Shown: positions 44,371 through 54,836 of the stretch, in pieces | Position numbering within the stretch: position 1 is the first letter of the stretch | Layout: every line of letters begins with the position of its first letter | Source of the DNA: Mesorhizobium sp. SARCC-RB16n | GTDB taxonomy: Bacteria > Pseudomonadota > Alphaproteobacteria > Rhizobiales > Rhizobiaceae | NCBI RefSeq assembly: GCF_008520305.1 | Contig: NZ_ML703279.1 | Span: forward strand, 124,001 to 188,000 | DNA: 64,000 nucleotides | Direction of reading: 5' to 3' | Position numbers and translations under genes: made by a program | The notes under the pieces: generated by a model | The model's input: the letters and a program-made list of their open reading frames with translations, nothing else | Database searches by the model: none | What the model was told of the DNA's origin: nothing

Positions 44371-44721
44371 ATGGGTCTCGTCCAGTATTCCGATAATGGC
44401 CTCTTCGCGCCGCACAAGATCGCGCAGGCGTTCCGTACCACCAGCGAGGAAGTCGCGCGCACCGCGGGGCTCGGGAGAGACGCGGTCCAGCGCAAGGACC
44501 GCATTCGGTCGGACAAGACCCAGCGTCGGCTGCGCGAGATGGTCGAGGTGATCAACAAGGTCGAGCCGCGCTTCGGTTCGCAGTTGATGGCCTATGCCTG
44601 GTATCGTTCGGAGCCGCTACCGGGCTTCTCCGGCCAGACGGCTATGCAGCTGGTGCGTGGCGGTCGTGCCGATGACGTGCTGGACTATGTCGACGCGGTC
44701 GACGCCGGCGTGCACGCCTGA
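44371..44721 (+). CDS. Xre/MbcA/ParS-type antitoxin
   Basis: A 116-residue protein. The N-terminal helical part (HKIAQAFRTTSEEVARTAGL) is an Xre-like DNA-binding region. The C-terminal part AYAWYRSEPLPGFSGQTAMQ, then LVRGGRADDVLDYVDAV is the MbcA/ParS toxin-binding domain, in which the conserved W-x-P-L and G-x-A dyads are visible. It neutralises the RES toxin encoded three bases downstream and represses the operon. GGAGAAAGCA precedes ATG 44371. Confidence 0.88.
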   Translation: MGLVQYSDNGLFAPHKIAQAFRTTSEEVARTAGLGRDAVQRKDRIRSDKTQRRLREMVEVINKVEPRFGSQLMAYAWYRSEPLPGFSGQTAMQLVRGGRADDVLDYVDAVDAGVHA

Positions 44722-44724
44722 CCG

Positions 44725-45222
44725 GTGCTTTATCGTGGAAAGCTCTATCGGGCGTTGAATCCCATTTATGCGCGAGAGCCGCTGTCGGGCCGTGGCGCTG
44801 AACTCTACGGTGGACGATTCAATCCGAAGGGTGTGCCGGCGCTCTATGCGTCATTGTCGGTGATGACAGCGCTACGCGAAGCAAACCAGGTCGGCAATCT
44901 CCAGCCGACGACGCTCGTCTCCTACGACGCACAAATCGATGATGTCTTCGACGGCCGCGACGCAGAGGCTTTGTCGGCACAGGATATGGATGCGGCCGCG
45001 CTCGCCGACGGCACGTGGCGTGACCAGATGAAAGCAACCGGAGAAGCGCGGACGCAGGCCTTTGCCCGCCGCCTAATGGACAAGGGGTGCAACGGCCTGC
45101 TTGTCCGCAGCTTCGCACCCGGCGCAACCAGGCAGGACCTGAACCTCGTGCTCTGGAAATGGGGGGATGCGGCCCCGCACCGCCTCAGCCTGATCGACGA
45201 CGAGGATCGCCTGTCGAGATAG
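44725..45222 (+). CDS. RES-domain toxin
   Basis: A 165-residue RES toxin. Members of the family degrade NAD or ADP-ribosylate targets. The RES signature runs from the Arg in LYRALNPIYA, through GGRFNPKGVPALYAS with the following TALREA (Glu), to a later Ser. Start is GTG 44725, three bases after the antitoxin stop, indicating tight coupling. It may stabilise the island by post-segregational killing. Its known target, NAD, is notable because a NAD operon lies 1.7 kb away, but that may be coincidence. Confidence 0.9.
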   Translation: MLYRGKLYRALNPIYAREPLSGRGAELYGGRFNPKGVPALYASLSVMTALREANQVGNLQPTTLVSYDAQIDDVFDGRDAEALSAQDMDAAALADGTWRDQMKATGEARTQAFARRLMDKGCNGLLVRSFAPGATRQDLNLVLWKWGDAAPHRLSLIDDEDRLSR

Positions 45223-45829
45223 AAAAGCCGTTCAGGCCGCGATCCGACCGCTTTGGGGTTTGTCGCGAGATGCATCGACATCTCTGGCGACTCCGTGTCA
45301 ATCCTCGCCAATTGCTCCAGCTTCGTTCTCAACTCCGCCTCGAAGGAAAGGCTTCGCCGACGCGCGGAAGATACGACAGGAGACGCTTGCGACTATCGTC
45401 GAGCCGCAGGCAATGGTTTCCTTTTCGCCGTCGAAAAGTGCTCGCGCCGGGGCGATGCCGCCGACCGGTGTCGTGGGCAGCTCGACCTCCGGCCCCACGC
45501 CGATGCGCAACAGCATGGTGATGTAGCGGTCGTCCTGGCTGCAGCGCTCGGCGGCAAATTGCAGGTCGCCATCGAAAGGCTAGTCGCTTACCTGCGCTCG
45601 ATGCTGGCTAAGTGTTCCTGCATGTTCTAATTCCGGAACACGCCGATGCGATTGAACCATTCTGCGGGACTGATTTGGGCGTCGGGTTCGCGGTCGCGCC
45701 CATGGCCACGCTTCCCTCGCGTTACCCACTCTGCATGTCGCGCATGGCATATTTTTGTTCAGGTGCGAAGAGCTAAAAAGGGCGAATAGCTGCGGTGTTG
45801 ACGCGTCGATGCCACTGGTAGAAGCTGTC
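45223..45829. other. Gap before nrtR copy 2
   Basis: Short frames of unclear status. A minus-strand frame around 45298-45516 (ELPTTPVGGIAPARALFDGE) reads like a protein fragment but I cannot assign it. The copy of the panB-leader element is at 45746-45772. Confidence 0.35.
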
Positions 45830-45845
45830 ATTAAATCGATTATAG
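45830..45845. promoter_or_regulatory. Conserved AT-rich element before nrtR copy 2
   Basis: ATTAAATCGATTATAG, identical to the element before copy 1, 36 bases before the start of nrtR. Confidence 0.4.
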
Positions 45846-45880
45846 GCTGCTAAATTAGCGGCTCCAAAGAATCCGGGAAT

Positions 45881-46840
45881 ATGGGCGAACAGCCAAAAGG
45901 GATCAAGAAAAGCAAAACCGGACGCAAGGCTAGCGACGTCAAGGCTGACCTGATCGCGGTCGTCGCCGCGGTGAACAATAGCGGCCCTTGCGTCCTTACC
46001 GTCGAGCAGGAAGCCGCGCTGCCGTCGGGCCCGTTCGAACTCGCTCATCGTTCGCTTCAGTCGGGCCTGAGGGACTGGGTCGAACAACAGACAGGCCATT
46101 CGCTAGGCTACATCGAGCAGCTCTACACTTTCGCCGATCGCGATCGGATCGGCGCCGAGCGCGTGATTTCGATCAGCTATCTCGCGCTTACCCGGGAAGA
46201 AGAGGTGACCGGGGCGACCAGGCGCTGCTGGGGAAGCTGGTACGACTATTTCCCGTGGGAGGACCACCGCTCCGGAACTCCGCCGATCATACGAGAGGTC
46301 TTACGCCCGCGCCTGATGGAGTGGGCCGACGGTGCGGCCGACACCGCGACGCGCCTCGAGCGCCAACGGCGAGCAGCGGTTGCCTTTGGCTTAGATGAAC
46401 GGGCATGGAATGAAGAGCTGGCGCTGCAGCGCTATGAGTTGCTCTTTGAAGCGGGCATTGTGGAAGAGGCGACGCGCGATCGCCGTTCGACCGAGCTCGC
46501 TTCGGTTCCAGGTCGCCCAATGGTCGCTGACCATCGCCGCATCCTGGCGACAGGCATTGCGCGCTTGCGCTCCAAGATCAAATACCGGCCCGTCGTGTTC
46601 GAGCTCATGCCCCCGGTTTTCACGCTGCTGCAACTGCAACGGACGGTCGAGGCGCTGGCAGGCCGGCTCATCAACAAACCAAACTTCCGCCGGCTGATCG
46701 AGCAGCAAGAACTGGTGGAAGAGACTGGCGAGACGTCAGTCGATACGGGCGGTCGGCCGGCGAAACTGTATCGTTTCCGCCATGCCGTCCTCAATGAAGG
46801 CGCCATGGCCGGGACAAAATTGCCGCTGGCGCGCCCTTGA
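45881..46840 (+). CDS. NrtR-type NAD metabolism regulator (copy 2)
   Basis: A 319-residue Nudix-like regulator directly upstream of nadABC, on the same strand. The sensor domain has DLIAVVAAVNNSGPCVLTVE and SGPFELAHRSLQSGLRDWVE with an incomplete Nudix box (EQQTG). The DNA-binding C-terminal half is nearly identical to copy 1 (GIARLRSKIKYRPVVFELMP, GGRPAKLYRFRHAVL). NrtR proteins repress NAD synthesis or salvage genes and release DNA on binding ADP-ribose or NAD, so nadABC is the likely target. A dyad in the 64-base gap to nadA is a candidate operator. The N-terminus (KKSKTGRKASD) differs from copy 1. Confidence 0.85.
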   Translation: MGEQPKGIKKSKTGRKASDVKADLIAVVAAVNNSGPCVLTVEQEAALPSGPFELAHRSLQSGLRDWVEQQTGHSLGYIEQLYTFADRDRIGAERVISISYLALTREEEVTGATRRCWGSWYDYFPWEDHRSGTPPIIREVLRPRLMEWADGAADTATRLERQRRAAVAFGLDERAWNEELALQRYELLFEAGIVEEATRDRRSTELASVPGRPMVADHRRILATGIARLRSKIKYRPVVFELMPPVFTLLQLQRTVEALAGRLINKPNFRRLIEQQELVEETGETSVDTGGRPAKLYRFRHAVLNEGAMAGTKLPLARP

Positions 46841-46845
46841 CAGGG

Positions 46846-46892
46846 TTATAGTCGGCGTAGATATATGCCGCTTATTTTCAGCCTGAGTACAA
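46846..46892. promoter_or_regulatory. Imperfect inverted repeat before nadA (possible NrtR operator)
   Basis: TTATAGTC and GAGTACAA, 31 bases apart, correspond to the exact pair after nrtR copy 1. It lies between nrtR and nadA. Confidence 0.4.
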
Positions 46893-46904
46893 GCGGAGGC
46901 GCAG

Positions 46905-47879
46905 ATGATCGGCGCGTTACCCACGGCCGCGTCCCTGTATGAGCGCGTCCGGCGCGTGATCCCGCCAATCGAATGGCCGGCCTTTGCCGATGACATCGAT
47001 GCTATCCTGGCGCTGAAGCGCCAGCGCAATGCTGTGATCCTGGCCCACAACTACCAGACCCCCGAAATCTTTCATTGCGTGGCCGACATCGTCGGCGACA
47101 GCCTGGCGCTCGCCCGTAAAGCAATGTCGGTCGACGCTGATGTGATCGTGCTGGCCGGCGTGCATTTCATGGCGGAAACGGCGAAGCTTCTCAATCCAGA
47201 CAAGACCGTGCTCATTCCGGACCTTGCCGCCGGCTGTTCACTGGCCGATTCGATCACGGCCGAAGACGTGCGTCTCATGCGGCAGCGCTATCCCGGGGTG
47301 CCGGTCATCACCTACGTCAACACCTCCGCGGCCGTAAAGGCCGAGTCCGACATCTGCTGCACCTCCGGCAATGCGCTGGCAGTGGTGAAGTCGCTCGGCG
47401 TGCCACGCGTCATCATGCTTCCCGACGAATATCTGGCGAAGAACATCGCGGCGCAAACCAAGGTCGAGATCATCGCTTGGAAGGGACGCTGCGAAGTGCA
47501 TGAGCGCTTCACGGCGGCCGACATCCGCGAGCTGCGCGAAGCGCATCCGGGCGTCACCGTGCTTGCCCATCCCGAATGTCCGCCGGAGGTCGTCACCGTA
47601 GCCGATTTCGCCGGCTCGACGGCGGCAATGTCGGACTATGTTGGACGACACAAGCCGGCGCGTGTGGTGTTGATGACGGAATGCTCGATGAGCGACAACG
47701 TAGCGGTCGAGCATCCGGAGGTGGAGTTCGTGCGCCCCTGCAATCTCTGCCCACACATGAAGCGAATAACGCTCGCCAATATTCGGACCGCGCTTGAGGA
47801 GACCCGTCACATCGTCACGATCGATCCGCGTGTCGCCGAGCGGGCTCGCTGGGCCGTCGAGCGCATGCTCTTCGTATGA
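46905..47879 (+). CDS. nadA: Quinolinate synthase NadA
   Basis: A 324-residue [4Fe-4S] enzyme condensing iminoaspartate with dihydroxyacetone phosphate to quinolinate. The conserved blocks are [64 protein letters not shown] and the last cysteine pair in [10 protein letters not shown]. The three cluster cysteines are present. GGAGGCGCAG precedes ATG 46905. It is first of nadABC, each gene overlapping the next. Confidence 0.95.
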   Translation: MIGALPTAASLYERVRRVIPPIEWPAFADDIDAILALKRQRNAVILAHNYQTPEIFHCVADIVGDSLALARKAMSVDADVIVLAGVHFMAETAKLLNPDKTVLIPDLAAGCSLADSITAEDVRLMRQRYPGVPVITYVNTSAAVKAESDICCTSGNALAVVKSLGVPRVIMLPDEYLAKNIAAQTKVEIIAWKGRCEVHERFTAADIRELREAHPGVTVLAHPECPPEVVTVADFAGSTAAMSDYVGRHKPARVVLMTECSMSDNVAVEHPEVEFVRPCNLCPHMKRITLANIRTALEETRHIVTIDPRVAERARWAVERMLFV

Positions 47880-49420
47880 CGCCTGATATCCACGACATTC
47901 GCGGGGCGCCGGTCATTGTCGGCGCCGGCATTGCCGGCCTGATGACGGCGCTGCATCTGGCGCCGGAGCCGGTCATCGTTCTCTCCAGGACGCCACTTGG
48001 AACCGATGCCTCGAGCACGCTCGCACAGGGCGGGCTCGCAGCCAGCCTCGGCGAGGACGACAGCACAGCACTGCACCTTGCCGATACACTTGCCGCCGGC
48101 GATGGGCTTTGCAATGAGGCAATAGCAAGGCGAGTGGTCGGAGCCCTACCCTCGGCCGTTGACCACCTTGTCCGTCTGGGTGCTCCCTTCGACCGCGACT
48201 TGGACGGGAAGCTGCGGCTCGGCCTGGAGGCGGCGCATTCGCGACGCCGGATCGTGCACGCCGCCGGCGATGCCACCGGTCGCGAGCTGTTCCGCGCGCT
48301 GCTCGCCGTGGCGCGGCGGACACGCTCGATCACCCTCATGGAAGGCATGGCGGCCCATCGCCTGGTGGTCGCGGAGGGCAGCATCGTCGGCGTGCTGGTT
48401 GTTTTGCACAACGGGGTCTTCGCATTGCCCACGCGCCGCGTGGTGCTGGCGACCGGCGGTATCGGCGGCCTCTTTCATGACACCACCAACCCGCTTTCCT
48501 CCTTCGGGCACGGCCTGGCACTGGCCGCCTGCGCCGGCGCGGAGTTCGCCGATCTCGAATTCGTGCAGTTCCACCCGACGGCCCTCGATACTTCGCGCCG
48601 GCCGATGCCGCTTGTGAGCGAAGCGGTGCGTGGGGAAGGCGCGGTGCTGGTCGATGAGCACGGTCATCGCATCCTTGCCGACATGCCTGGCGGCGAGCTT
48701 GCATCGCGTGATGTGGTGGCGCGCGCGATCTCTGATCAGCTCGCCGCCGGACATTGTGTTTATCTCGACGCCCGGCAATGCCTCGGGCCAAAATTCGCAA
48801 AACGTTTCCCGGGAATCGATGCCGCTTGCAAGCAGGCTGGCATCGATCCGGCCGTTGAGCCAATGCCCGTGCGTCCCGCGGCCCACTATCACATGGGCGG
48901 CGTCGCCGTCGACGCCGAGGGACGCAGTTCCGTATCCGGCCTGTGGGGCTGCGGCGAGGTTGCTTGCACCGGGCTGCACGGGGCCAACCGGCTCGCCAGC
49001 AACTCGCTGGCCGAAGCCGTTACAACAGCAGCCTGGGTGGCGCAAAGCGTGGCCGGCACTTGCGCCGGCTGGCAGTGGCCCAGGCTTCCCGCCATGCTTC
49101 CACTGCGACCCGACCCCTCATCAATACGCCAAGTGGTCTCCAATGCGCTCGGCATTGTCCGCAATGGCAAGGCGCTGCGCGATGCAATCGCGAAACTGCT
49201 ACCGATCGCTGTTGGCGAGACGATGGCCGCCGACGCGGCGCTGGTGGCGCTGTTGATCGCGATCGCGGCACTACGGCGCGAGGAGAGCCGCGGCTCGCAC
49301 TACCGATCCGATTTTCCCGGGCGCGATGCCAACGCCCTGCCCTCGCGGCTGACGCTGTGCACAGCCTTTGAGAATGCCGTCGCGCTCAGCTGGCAAGCCT
49401 CCGAACGGAGCTCCTGGTAA
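47876..49420 (+). CDS. nadB: L-aspartate oxidase NadB
   Basis: A 514-residue flavoenzyme that oxidises aspartate to iminoaspartate for NadA. The FAD-binding start is [17 protein letters not shown], followed by [73 protein letters not shown] and [17 protein letters not shown], all as in the family. It is slightly shorter than E. coli NadB (540). The ATG overlaps the nadA stop (ATGA) and the end overlaps nadC (TAATG). Confidence 0.95.
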   Translation: MTPDIHDIRGAPVIVGAGIAGLMTALHLAPEPVIVLSRTPLGTDASSTLAQGGLAASLGEDDSTALHLADTLAAGDGLCNEAIARRVVGALPSAVDHLVRLGAPFDRDLDGKLRLGLEAAHSRRRIVHAAGDATGRELFRALLAVARRTRSITLMEGMAAHRLVVAEGSIVGVLVVLHNGVFALPTRRVVLATGGIGGLFHDTTNPLSSFGHGLALAACAGAEFADLEFVQFHPTALDTSRRPMPLVSEAVRGEGAVLVDEHGHRILADMPGGELASRDVVARAISDQLAAGHCVYLDARQCLGPKFAKRFPGIDAACKQAGIDPAVEPMPVRPAAHYHMGGVAVDAEGRSSVSGLWGCGEVACTGLHGANRLASNSLAEAVTTAAWVAQSVAGTCAGWQWPRLPAMLPLRPDPSSIRQVVSNALGIVRNGKALRDAIAKLLPIAVGETMAADAALVALLIAIAALRREESRGSHYRSDFPGRDANALPSRLTLCTAFENAVALSWQASERSSW

Positions 49421-50301
49421 TGAATTCACTTGCACCGCTTCCGCAGATCATAATGGAGCCGATCGTCCGCAATGCCCTTCTGGAAGATCTGGGCAGAGCC
49501 GGGGACCTAACGAGCGACGCGATCATCCCGGCCGGCTGCAAGGCGACGTTTGCGTTGAACGCGCGGCAAGGCGGTGTCGTTGCCGGGCTCGATCTGGTGA
49601 TGTTTGCCTTCCTGCTGGTGGATCCTGGAATCAACATGCAGTTGCGGTGTCCCGAGGGTGGCAAGGTTTCGGCCGGCGAAACTATCGCCATCGTAAACGG
49701 GCCGGCGCGCAGCCTGCTGACAGCAGAGCGGACCGCACTCAATTTTTTGTGCAAGCTGAGCGGTATCGCAACGGCCACCGCCGCGCTTGTCCACGCGGTG
49801 CGCGGCCATAACGCAAAGATCGTGTGCACGCGAAAGACCACACCGGGCTTGCGCGCGCTGGAAAAATACGCCGTGCGCGCCGGCGGCGGCGCCAATCACC
49901 GTTTCGCGCTCGACGACGCCGTGCTCATCAAGGACAACCATATCGCCCTTGCCGGCGACATCCGCACCGCAATCGAGCGGGCGCGCGGCGCGGTTGGCCA
50001 CATGGTCAAGATCGAGGTCGAGGTCGACACGCTCGAACAGCTCGAGATGGCACTACAGGTCGGAGTCGACGCCGTGCTTCTCGACAACATGTCTGTCGAG
50101 AACCTTGCCCAGGCTGTGGCGATGGTCGGCGGCCGCGCGTTGACTGAAGCCTCGGGTCGCGTAACACGCGCGAGCGTCGCGGCCATCGCGGCGACCGGCG
50201 TCGATCTCATCTCGGTCGGCTGGCTCACCCACAGCGCCCCCATCCTCGACATTGGCCTCGACATGCCGGCCGACCGAAACTGCAACAGGCATTTGAACTA
50301 A
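49420..50301 (+). CDS. nadC: Nicotinate-nucleotide pyrophosphorylase NadC
   Basis: A 293-residue enzyme converting quinolinate and PRPP to nicotinate mononucleotide. It contains LLEDLGRAGDLTSDAIIP, ERTALNFLCKLSGIATAT, the phosphate-site CTRKTTPGLRALEKYAVRAG, NHRFALDDAVLIKDNHI, IEVEVDTLEQLEMAL, DAVLLDNM and GVDLISVGWLTHSAP. Length is typical. It completes quinolinate synthesis, so this operon can relieve nicotinate auxotrophy. Confidence 0.95.
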   Translation: MNSLAPLPQIIMEPIVRNALLEDLGRAGDLTSDAIIPAGCKATFALNARQGGVVAGLDLVMFAFLLVDPGINMQLRCPEGGKVSAGETIAIVNGPARSLLTAERTALNFLCKLSGIATATAALVHAVRGHNAKIVCTRKTTPGLRALEKYAVRAGGGANHRFALDDAVLIKDNHIALAGDIRTAIERARGAVGHMVKIEVEVDTLEQLEMALQVGVDAVLLDNMSVENLAQAVAMVGGRALTEASGRVTRASVAAIAATGVDLISVGWLTHSAPILDIGLDMPADRNCNRHLN

Positions 50302-50311
50302 GAGAGAGGTC

Positions 50312-50653
50312 ATGAACCGGGATCGCAGGAACTCCTTCGGCCGCAGGCAAAGCTGCGCCTGTCCGGCTCCAGTTGCAGCTTCACCGATTGCGGACGAAAG
50401 CCGGTGTGCTGAAGAGCAATACGATACAAGCGGTGAGGCGACCCGACAAACAAATGACCGCATCGAAGCACTTGGCTTCATCATCTGTCGGCTCGACGAG
50501 CTACGCCAGATGACTGCCTCTTACGGGCTGGAACCTCTCGGTTACCTGCTGGATGTCGCCTTCACCGAATCGTGCGACGCGATCAGAAGGGAGCGTTCGT
50601 GTACTCAGAGCGAAACAGTGGATCCAGCGATCCGCACTGACGACGTGAGTTGA
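50312..50653 (+). CDS. Small uncharacterised protein after nadC
   Basis: A 113-residue protein starting ten bases after nadC with GAGAGAGG before the ATG, so it belongs to the same transcript. The N-terminal 50 residues are Ser/Arg/Cys-rich. The middle (NDRIEALGFIICRLDELRQM, LGYLLDVAFTESCD) is helical and amphipathic. I do not recognise the family. Its place suggests a link to NAD supply or a simple hitchhiker. Confidence 0.6.
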   Translation: MNRDRRNSFGRRQSCACPAPVAASPIADESRCAEEQYDTSGEATRQTNDRIEALGFIICRLDELRQMTASYGLEPLGYLLDVAFTESCDAIRRERSCTQSETVDPAIRTDDVS

Positions 50654-50780
50654 GGCTACGGGCAGCGGCTGGGACTCCCGCTTGAGTAAAGCCAGAATCG
50701 CATGACCATATAAGGACTTCTCGCTGGGCAATGCGCCTTTTCTTAGCAGCCCCTACAACGCTCCCGATCTTTAAGGACAG

Positions 50781-51803
50781 ATGATATTGGAAAACAAGGT
50801 CGATATGCACCCCGAACTCAGCCCGAATCTCACCCCAGACCCAATCGGTTGGGGGCTTCCGCCCTGGACGCGCGCGGAAGCCGAGGCTGTGCACGACCTG
50901 CCCTTCAACGACCTGCTGTTCCGCGCCCAGACGGTTCATCGCGAGAATTTCGATCCCAATCGCGTGCAGCTGTCGCGTCTGCTCTCGATCAAAACCGGCG
51001 GCTGCCCCGAGGATTGCGGCTATTGCAGTCAGTCCTCGCATCACCAGTCCGGCCTGAAGGCCTCGAAGCTGATGGAGGTTCAACGCGTCATCGCCGAGGC
51101 CAGGACGGCGCGAGATGCAGGCGCGACGCGCTACTGCATGGGAGCCGCCTGGCGCAGCCCCAAGGAGCGCGACATGGACGCGGTTGTCGCCATGGTCGAG
51201 GGGGTGAAGGCGCTCGGCATGGAGACCTGCATGACGCTCGGCATGCTCGAATTCGATCAGGCACAGCGGCTCAAGCAGGCCGGCCTCGACTATTACAACC
51301 ACAACATCGACACCTCAGAGCGCTACTACAGCGAGGTCATCTCGACACGGACCTTTGCCGACCGGCTGGAAACGCTTGGCCACGTCCGCGACAGCGGCAT
51401 CAAGGTCTGCTGCGGCGGCATCGTTGGCATGGGCGAGGAAAAGGCCGACCGCATCGACATGCTGGTGACGCTCGCCAACCTGCCGGAGCCGCCCGACAGC
51501 GTGCCGATCAACATGCTGATCCCCATCGAGGGCACGCCGCTCGGCGAGGCCGAAGCCATCGAGCCGATCGAATTCGTGCGCGCCATCGCGCTCGCCCGCA
51601 TCATGATGCCGAAATCGCATGTGCGGCTGTCGGCCGGCCGCACGGCGATGAGCGACGAGATGCAGGCGCTGTGCTTCTTTGCCGGCGCCAACTCCATCTT
51701 CGTCGGCGACATTTTGCTGACCGCCGAGAACCCCGGAGAGGACAAGGACAGCGCCTTGTTACGCCGCCTCGGCATTAAGCCGATGGAGCCCGAGGCCCAG
51801 TGA
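50781..51803 (+). CDS. bioB: Biotin synthase BioB
   Basis: A 340-residue radical SAM enzyme inserting sulfur into dethiobiotin. The SAM cluster motif is CPEDCGYC, followed by SQSSHH. Further family blocks are [56 protein letters not shown] and the Arg in VRLSAGR. AAGGACAG precedes ATG 50781; an ATG at 50805 is an alternative. First gene of bioBFDAZ, in which all junctions overlap by four bases. Confidence 0.96.
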   Translation: MILENKVDMHPELSPNLTPDPIGWGLPPWTRAEAEAVHDLPFNDLLFRAQTVHRENFDPNRVQLSRLLSIKTGGCPEDCGYCSQSSHHQSGLKASKLMEVQRVIAEARTARDAGATRYCMGAAWRSPKERDMDAVVAMVEGVKALGMETCMTLGMLEFDQAQRLKQAGLDYYNHNIDTSERYYSEVISTRTFADRLETLGHVRDSGIKVCCGGIVGMGEEKADRIDMLVTLANLPEPPDSVPINMLIPIEGTPLGEAEAIEPIEFVRAIALARIMMPKSHVRLSAGRTAMSDEMQALCFFAGANSIFVGDILLTAENPGEDKDSALLRRLGIKPMEPEAQ

Positions 51804-52942
51804 ATGGCAAAGCGTTGCTTGGCCGCTATCAGGCGACCTTGAGCGGGCTGGCCCGCAAGGATCGGTTGCGCACCTTGAGCGCCCGCTCAGGGTTCGACTT
51901 CGCCTCCAACGACTATCTCGGTCTCGCGGGCTCGCCGCGTATGGCGCAGGCGGTCTCAGCGGCACTCGCAGCCGGCACGCCTGTGGGGGCCACCGGCTCG
52001 CGGCTGTTGCGCGGCAACGATCCCGAACATGAGGCGCTCGAAGCCAAGGCGGCCACGTTCTTCGGCGCCGAGCGCGCACTGTTTTTCGGCGGTGGCTATG
52101 TCGCCAATTTCGCGGTGCTCACGACCTTGCCGCAGAAGGGCCATCTGATCGTGCTGGACGAACTCATCCATGCCAGCGCGCATGAGGGCGCGAGAGCCGG
52201 CCGCGCTGATGTCGTGGAGGCCGCGCACAATGATGCGGGCGCCGTCGACGATGCCATTGTCGCCTGGCGAGCCAGGGGCGGCACCGGCCGTGCCTGGATC
52301 GTGGTCGAAAGCCTCTACAGCATGGACGGCGACCGGGCTCCGCTCGGTGAACTGATCGCGGTCGCGGATCGTCACGAGGCCTTCCTGTTCGTGGACGAAG
52401 CGCATGCCACCGGCGTCCATGGTCTGGACGGGCGCGGACTCGCGCACGCTCTTGAAGGCCGCGACAATGTCGTGGTGCTGCACACCTGCGGCAAGGCGCT
52501 CGGCGTATCTGGGGCCCTGGTTACCGCGCCCGCAGTGCTGTGCGACTATCTCGTCAACCGCTGCCGTCCCTTCATCTACGCTACCGCGCCCTCGCCGCTG
52601 ATGGCAGTGGCTGCAGCGACAGCCCTCGACATTGTTGCGGATGAGCCGGAGCGCCGTGAGCGGCTGGCCACCCTGGTCGCGCTTGCCACCAAGCGGGCTA
52701 AGGCGCTGGGCCTGCCTGCCAGCGGTTCACAGATCCTGCCGATCATCGTTGGCGACAATGCAAACGCCATGGCGTTGGCGCAGAAGTTGCAGGTGCGCGG
52801 GTTCGACGTGCGGGGTATCCGTCCGCCAACCGTGCCCGAGGGGACGGCCCGCTTAAGAATTTCGCTGACGCTGAATGTGGACGAGGCCAATGTCTCGGCG
52901 CTGTTTGACGCGCTTGCTGAAGAATGGGAGTACGCGCCGTGA
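51800..52942 (+). CDS. bioF: 8-amino-7-oxononanoate synthase BioF
   Basis: A 380-residue PLP enzyme joining a pimeloyl thioester and alanine. It contains [68 protein letters not shown] and the PLP lysine in [15 protein letters not shown]. Start is GTG 51800 overlapping the bioB stop (GTGA). Normal family length. Confidence 0.95.
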   Translation: MNGKALLGRYQATLSGLARKDRLRTLSARSGFDFASNDYLGLAGSPRMAQAVSAALAAGTPVGATGSRLLRGNDPEHEALEAKAATFFGAERALFFGGGYVANFAVLTTLPQKGHLIVLDELIHASAHEGARAGRADVVEAAHNDAGAVDDAIVAWRARGGTGRAWIVVESLYSMDGDRAPLGELIAVADRHEAFLFVDEAHATGVHGLDGRGLAHALEGRDNVVVLHTCGKALGVSGALVTAPAVLCDYLVNRCRPFIYATAPSPLMAVAAATALDIVADEPERRERLATLVALATKRAKALGLPASGSQILPIIVGDNANAMALAQKLQVRGFDVRGIRPPTVPEGTARLRISLTLNVDEANVSALFDALAEEWEYAP

Positions 52943-53577
52943 CAGTGCAGATCATTGTCACCGGCACCGACACCGGCGTCGGCAAGACGGTGTTCGCGGC
53001 CGGGCTGACCGGCCTGATCGACGGTATCTACTGGAAGCCGGTGCAATCGGGCACCTGCGAAGAAACCGACAGCGAAATTGTCTCCCTGCTCGCCGGATTG
53101 CCTGCGGATCGTGTGCTGCCCGAGGCCTGGCGCCTGCGCCAGCCGCTGTCGCCACATCTTGCCGCCAAGTTGGATGGCGTGGAGATCGATGCACAGGCGC
53201 TTGTCCTGCCAACGACCAGCCGGCCGCTCGTTGTCGAAGGCGCCGGCGGACTTTTGGTGCCGCTCAACAGCCGCGCGTTCTATATCGACGTCTTCGCGCG
53301 ATGGAACGCGCCGGTGGTGCTCTGCGCCCGCACCACACTCGGCACCATCAATCACACGCTCCTCTCGATCGAGGCTCTGCGCAGCCGCTCCATACCGCTG
53401 CTCGGCGTGGTGTTCATCGGCGACAGGGTGGTCGATACGCAAAAAACGATCACCGATATGGGCAAGGTTCGCGTGCTTGGCCGTCTGCCGCGTCTGGAAT
53501 CCCTGACGCCCAGCACGCTGTCCGCCGCCATGCAGACCTCATTCAGCGCCGCCGACTTCATGAAGGTCCAGTCATGA
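52939..53577 (+). CDS. bioD: Dethiobiotin synthetase BioD
   Basis: A 212-residue ATP-dependent carboxylase that closes the ureido ring. It has the P-loop [33 protein letters not shown], the region [13 protein letters not shown] and [20 protein letters not shown]. Start is GTG 52939 (GTGA overlap with bioF) because the P-loop must lie close to the N-terminus; the frame opens further upstream. Confidence 0.94.
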   Translation: MTVQIIVTGTDTGVGKTVFAAGLTGLIDGIYWKPVQSGTCEETDSEIVSLLAGLPADRVLPEAWRLRQPLSPHLAAKLDGVEIDAQALVLPTTSRPLVVEGAGGLLVPLNSRAFYIDVFARWNAPVVLCARTTLGTINHTLLSIEALRSRSIPLLGVVFIGDRVVDTQKTITDMGKVRVLGRLPRLESLTPSTLSAAMQTSFSAADFMKVQS

Positions 53578-54836
53578 GCTCCGCTGTCTGGCATCCTTTC
53601 ACCCAACATGCCACCGAGCCGGTGCCGCCGACGATCGTTCGCACCGAGGGCGCCTATGTCGAGACCTGCGACGGAAAGCGCATACTCGATGCGATCTCGT
53701 CGTGGTGGGTTATCACGCACGGCCATCGTCACCCGAAGATCATGGAGGCGATCCGGGAGGCAACCGAAACACTCGACCAGGTGATCTTCGCCGGTCTCAG
53801 CCACGATCCGGCCGAGCAATTGGCCGAGGTGCTGGTCGACATGACGCCGGCGGGCCTCGACTGGGTGTTTTATTCCGACAGCGGATCGACCAGCGTCGAG
53901 GTTGCGCTGAAAATGGCGCTCGGCTTTCACCGCAACAATGGCTTCCCACGCTCGCGCATCGTTGTCGTCGAGGACAGCTATCACGGTGACACCATCGGCA
54001 CGATGAGCGTCGGCGCTCGTGGTGTCTTCAACGCCGCCTACGAGCCCTTGCTGTTCGAGGTCGACATCATCCCCTTCCCCGCCATTGGCCACGAACAGAA
54101 AACGCTCGATGCGTTCGAACGACTGGCGCGCGAGTACAAGGCTGCGGCGCTGATCGTCGAGCCGTTGGTGCTCGGCGCGGGCGGCATGCTGATGTATCCT
54201 GCCTGGGTTCTCACCGAACTCAAGCGCATCGCCGAGCGCTCGGGCACGCTGTTCATCGCCGACGAGGTCATGACCGGCTGGGGTCGCACGGGTACCATGT
54301 TCGCCTGCGAGCAGGCAGGGATCGCCCCCGACATTTTGTGCACCTCCAAGGGGCTGACCGGCGGCTCGCTGCCGCTTGCGGCGACGCTTGCCACCGATGC
54401 AATTTTTCGCGCGCATTATTCCAGGGACCGGAAAAAAACCTTCTTCCATTCGAGCTCCTACACGGCGAACCCGATCGCTTGCGCGGCAGCACTGGCAAAT
54501 GTCGGCATCTGGAACGACGAGCCTGTGGCGAAGCGCGTGGCTCTCCTATCGAAGATGCAGGCGGAAAAAATTGCGCGATTCAGCGGAGATCCGCGTTTCG
54601 AGAATGTGCGCACGACCGGCACCGTCGCTGCGCTCGACCTCCGCGTCGGCAATGCCGGCTATCTCGCCGAGGTCGGCCCAAGGCTGCGCGCCTTCTTCCT
54701 CGAGCGCGGGTTGCTGGTAAGACCGCTCGGCAATGTCATCTACGTGCTGCCGCCTTATTGCGTGACATCGGGCGAACTCGACCGGCTTTACGATGCTATC
54801 GACGAGGCAGCCGGTCTTGCGAGCGACATCCGATGA
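53574..54836 (+). CDS. bioA: Adenosylmethionine-8-amino-7-oxononanoate aminotransferase BioA
   Basis: A 420-residue PLP aminotransferase using SAM as amino donor. It shows [94 protein letters not shown], the PLP lysine in [17 protein letters not shown], and [20 protein letters not shown]. The start ATG 53574 overlaps the bioD stop. Normal length. Confidence 0.95.
   Translation: MSSAVWHPFTQHATEPVPPTIVRTEGAYVETCDGKRILDAISSWWVITHGHRHPKIMEAIREATETLDQVIFAGLSHDPAEQLAEVLVDMTPAGLDWVFYSDSGSTSVEVALKMALGFHRNNGFPRSRIVVVEDSYHGDTIGTMSVGARGVFNAAYEPLLFEVDIIPFPAIGHEQKTLDAFERLAREYKAAALIVEPLVLGAGGMLMYPAWVLTELKRIAERSGTLFIADEVMTGWGRTGTMFACEQAGIAPDILCTSKGLTGGSLPLAATLATDAIFRAHYSRDRKKTFFHSSSYTANPIACAAALANVGIWNDEPVAKRVALLSKMQAEKIARFSGDPRFENVRTTGTVAALDLRVGNAGYLAEVGPRLRAFFLERGLLVRPLGNVIYVLPPYCVTSGELDRLYDAIDEAAGLASDIR

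Noticed and set aside
50849-51778. Long plus-strand frame of 309 residues inside bioB
   Set aside because: Entirely overlaps bioB in another frame and is Arg/Gly/His-rich as expected for a high-GC shadow.
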